Shown in pieces: positions 5,036 to 6,602 of a DNA stretch of 6,602 nt. Both the position numbers and the translations under genes were made by a program. The stretch's first letter is position 1, and each line of letters begins with the position of its first letter. Under the pieces are notes generated by a model. That model made no database searches. It was not told the DNA's origin and was given only the letters and a program-made list of their open reading frames with translations. Source of the DNA: an uncultured Lachnospiraceae bacterium (GTDB lineage: Bacteria; Bacillota; Clostridia; Lachnospirales; Lachnospiraceae); NCBI GenBank assembly GCA_905236275.1, contig CAJOPI010000034.1:1-6602 (forward strand), read 5' to 3'.

Positions 5036-6053
5036 AGATATTTATATACTCGGAATAGAAAGCTCCTGTGATGAGACGGCAGCCAGCGTGGTCAGGAATG
5101 GCAGGGAGGTTCTTTCGAATGTGATATCCTCCCAGATAGACATTCATACTCTTTACGGAGGTGTCGTTCCGGAAATAGCATCGAGAAAACATATAGAAAA
5201 GATTAATCAGGTTGTAAGAGCGGCAGTCGAAGAAGCAGGTATGAATATAGCCGATATCGATGCAATAGCTGTTACGGCGGGTCCCGGTCTTATCGGACCT
5301 CTGCTTACGGGAGTCTCTTTTGCAAAGGGCATGGCATTTGCATCGGGAAAGCCTCTTGTAGGGGTTCATCATATAGAGGGACATATATCGGCAAATTATA
5401 TCGAAAATAAGGAACTTGAACCGGAATTTATCTGTCTTGTTGTGTCGGGTGGTCATACTCATCTTGTCAGGGTTGTTGATTACGGGAAATATGAAATTCT
5501 TGGCGCGACACAGGATGATGCGGCAGGAGAAGCTTTTGACAAGGTGGCAAGGGCAATAGGACTCGGTTATCCGGGTGGTCCGAAGATAGACAGGGTTTCA
5601 AAGGATGGGAATCCTGAAGCGATTAAATTTCCGAGGGCTCATGTGGCAGCGGGAGAATATGATTTCTCGTTCAGCGGCTTAAAAAGCGCAGTACTTAACT
5701 ATCTGAACTCGATGGAAATGAAAAAAGAAAAGATTGTTACGGAGGATGTTGCGGCATCTTTTCAGAAAGCGGTCGTGGACGTTCTTGTTGCCAATGCAAT
5801 GGCGGCTGTAAAAAAGTATGGGGAAAAGAAATTCGCCCTTGCCGGAGGTGTAGCCTCGAATTCCGCGCTGCGGGAGGCTATGGAGGAAGAGTGCAGGATA
5901 AGGGGGATAAGCTTTTACAGACCTTCTCCGGTGCTTTGTACGGATAATGCGGCGATGATTGCTTCGGCAGGTTATTATGATTTTATAAGAGGTAAAAGAG
6001 CAGGACTTGATCTTAATGCAAAAGCAAACCTTAAAATCGGTTATAGTTGTTAA
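5019..6053 (+). CDS. tsaD: tRNA N6-adenosine threonylcarbamoyltransferase TsaD
   Basis: TsaD (344 aa, full length) is the catalytic subunit that transfers threonylcarbamoyl from TC-AMP to N6 of A37 in ANN-decoding tRNAs, in complex with TsaB and TsaE. Signatures in order are [10 protein letters not shown] (12-21), GGVVPE (47-52), AGPGLIGPL (87-95), the metal-binding HHIEGH (117-122, ligands H118 and H122), SGGHTHL (143-149), [10 protein letters not shown] (166-175), GYPGGP (183-188), FSFSGLKSA (216-224), GGVASN (276-281) and CTDNAAM (307-313) with metal ligand D309. ATG 5019 is chosen; a TTG at 5001 would add six residues with no better signal. The ribosome binding site is weak (AAGAACGG, 5006-5013), and the start lies 17 nt inside the upstream gene, so translation is probably coupled to it. 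This is the last gene of the tRNA operon. Confidence 0.97.
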   Translation: MEVINKDIYILGIESSCDETAASVVRNGREVLSNVISSQIDIHTLYGGVVPEIASRKHIEKINQVVRAAVEEAGMNIADIDAIAVTAGPGLIGPLLTGVSFAKGMAFASGKPLVGVHHIEGHISANYIENKELEPEFICLVVSGGHTHLVRVVDYGKYEILGATQDDAAGEAFDKVARAIGLGYPGGPKIDRVSKDGNPEAIKFPRAHVAAGEYDFSFSGLKSAVLNYLNSMEMKKEKIVTEDVAASFQKAVVDVLVANAMAAVKKYGEKKFALAGGVASNSALREAMEEECRIRGISFYRPSPVLCTDNAAMIASAGYYDFIRGKRAGLDLNAKANLKIGYSC

Positions 6054-6080
6054 CGGGCATAAAGAGAGGGGAGTCGGGCT

Positions 6081-6602
6081 ATGAAAACGAATGCTATAGT
6101 GCTTGCCGGAGGCAGAGGCAGGCGGATGGGCGGTAATACGCCGAAACAGTATATGGATCTTTTGGGAAGGCCTGTCGTATATTATTCTTTGAAGGCGTTT
6201 GAGGATTCTTTCATAGATAATGTCGTTCTTGTCTGCACAGAAGGTGATGAGGATTTCTGCCGCAGGGAGATTGTAATAAAATACGGTCTGACAAAGGTTA
6301 ACAGGATAATTTCCGGCGGAAGGGAACGTTATGACTCGGTAATGAAGGGCTTAGCTGCTTCCGGCGGCTGTGACTTTATCTATATTCATGACGGGGCAAG
6401 ACCGCTTATCAGCCAGTATATACTTGAACGCTGCCAGCATTACGTTGAAAAGTATGGGGCTGCTGTGGCTGCGGCACCGGCAACGGATACAATAAAAATC
6501 GAAGATGGAAACGGATTTATAAAAGATACGCCTGACAGGTCGCTCGTATGGCTTATGCAGACACCTCAGGTTTTTTCCTACAGCCTTGTTAAAAATGCTT
6601 AC
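6081..6602 (+). CDS. ispD: 2-C-methyl-D-erythritol 4-phosphate cytidylyltransferase IspD (5' part, cut by the window end)
   Basis: IspD joins CTP and MEP to give CDP-methylerythritol, the third step of the MEP isoprenoid pathway. The 174 visible codons cover about three quarters of a usual 230-aa protein and stay open to the window edge. The nucleotide-binding loop AGGRGRRMG (9-17, with R15) and PKQY (21-24, with K22) supply the CTP phosphate-contacting residues. GGRERYDSV is at 79-87, HDGARP at 103-108, TDTIK at 135-139 and QTPQVF at 160-165, all family signatures. ATG 6081 has GGGGAG (6068-6073) 7 nt upstream. The gene starts 27 nt after tsaD with no hairpin between, so it may be cotranscribed. 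A TarI-type cytidylyltransferase is a less likely alternative. Confidence 0.94.
   Translation, partial: MKTNAIVLAGGRGRRMGGNTPKQYMDLLGRPVVYYSLKAFEDSFIDNVVLVCTEGDEDFCRREIVIKYGLTKVNRIISGGRERYDSVMKGLAASGGCDFIYIHDGARPLISQYILERCQHYVEKYGAAVAAAPATDTIKIEDGNGFIKDTPDRSLVWLMQTPQVFSYSLVKNAY

Noticed and set aside
4920..5462. 180-codon open frame on the minus strand
   Set aside because: It runs opposite the start of tsaD, is rich in Arg, Cys and Tyr, and is best explained as the complement of the conserved TsaD sequence.
6054..6080. Terminator between tsaD and ispD
   Set aside because: The 27-nt gap holds only the ispD ribosome binding site, with no inverted repeat or T tract.

Overview
The window reads as a chromosomal housekeeping stretch from a low-to-medium GC Gram-positive anaerobe, most likely a Lachnospiraceae-type Clostridia (Butyrivibrio/Roseburia-like). 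The pointers are strong AGGAGG-type ribosome binding sites, an FMN riboswitch ahead of an ECF-type riboflavin transporter, a DUF975 membrane protein, and the order tsaE-tsaB-rimI-rnz-X-tsaD. This placement is inferred from gene content and style; no database search was possible. All genes are on the + strand and no mobile element, CRISPR array, tRNA or rRNA was seen.

Region 1 (1-965): a possible C-terminal tail of an upstream gene (1-105), then a complete DUF975 multi-pass membrane protein (111-965).

Region 2 (962-1852): an independent riboflavin-uptake unit. A good promoter (962-990) overlaps the DUF975 stop codon. It is followed by a full FMN (RFN) aptamer (1015-1140), a 13-bp intrinsic terminator (1171-1209) and ribU (1226-1852). 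FMN binding is expected to favour termination and shut off riboflavin uptake.

Region 3 (1853-1953): a 101-bp spacer with a consensus -10 box (promoter 1857-1885) that runs into a 12-bp perfect inverted repeat (core 1888-1932). It looks like a combined end-of-ribU hairpin and start-of-operon promoter.

Region 4 (1954-6053): a compact tRNA-maturation operon in which all five junctions overlap (4, 22, 7, 14 and 17 nt). TsaE, TsaB and TsaD transfer threonylcarbamoyl to tRNA A37 (t6A). RimI is the N-acetyltransferase usually linked to TsaB, and Rnz trims tRNA 3' ends. A 199-aa single-pass membrane-anchored protein of unknown function (4436-5035) lies between rnz and tsaD. The enzyme that makes the threonylcarbamoyl-AMP donor (TsaC/YwlC) is not in the window.

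Region 5 (6081-6602): the first 174 codons of ispD (MEP isoprenoid pathway), 27 nt after tsaD and running off the window edge.

I found no clearly new biological system. The points most worth a second look are the unknown membrane protein inside the t6A operon, an RNase Z with changed motif and exosite residues, the promoter/hairpin overlap before tsaE, and duplicated segments in the FMN riboswitch leader.
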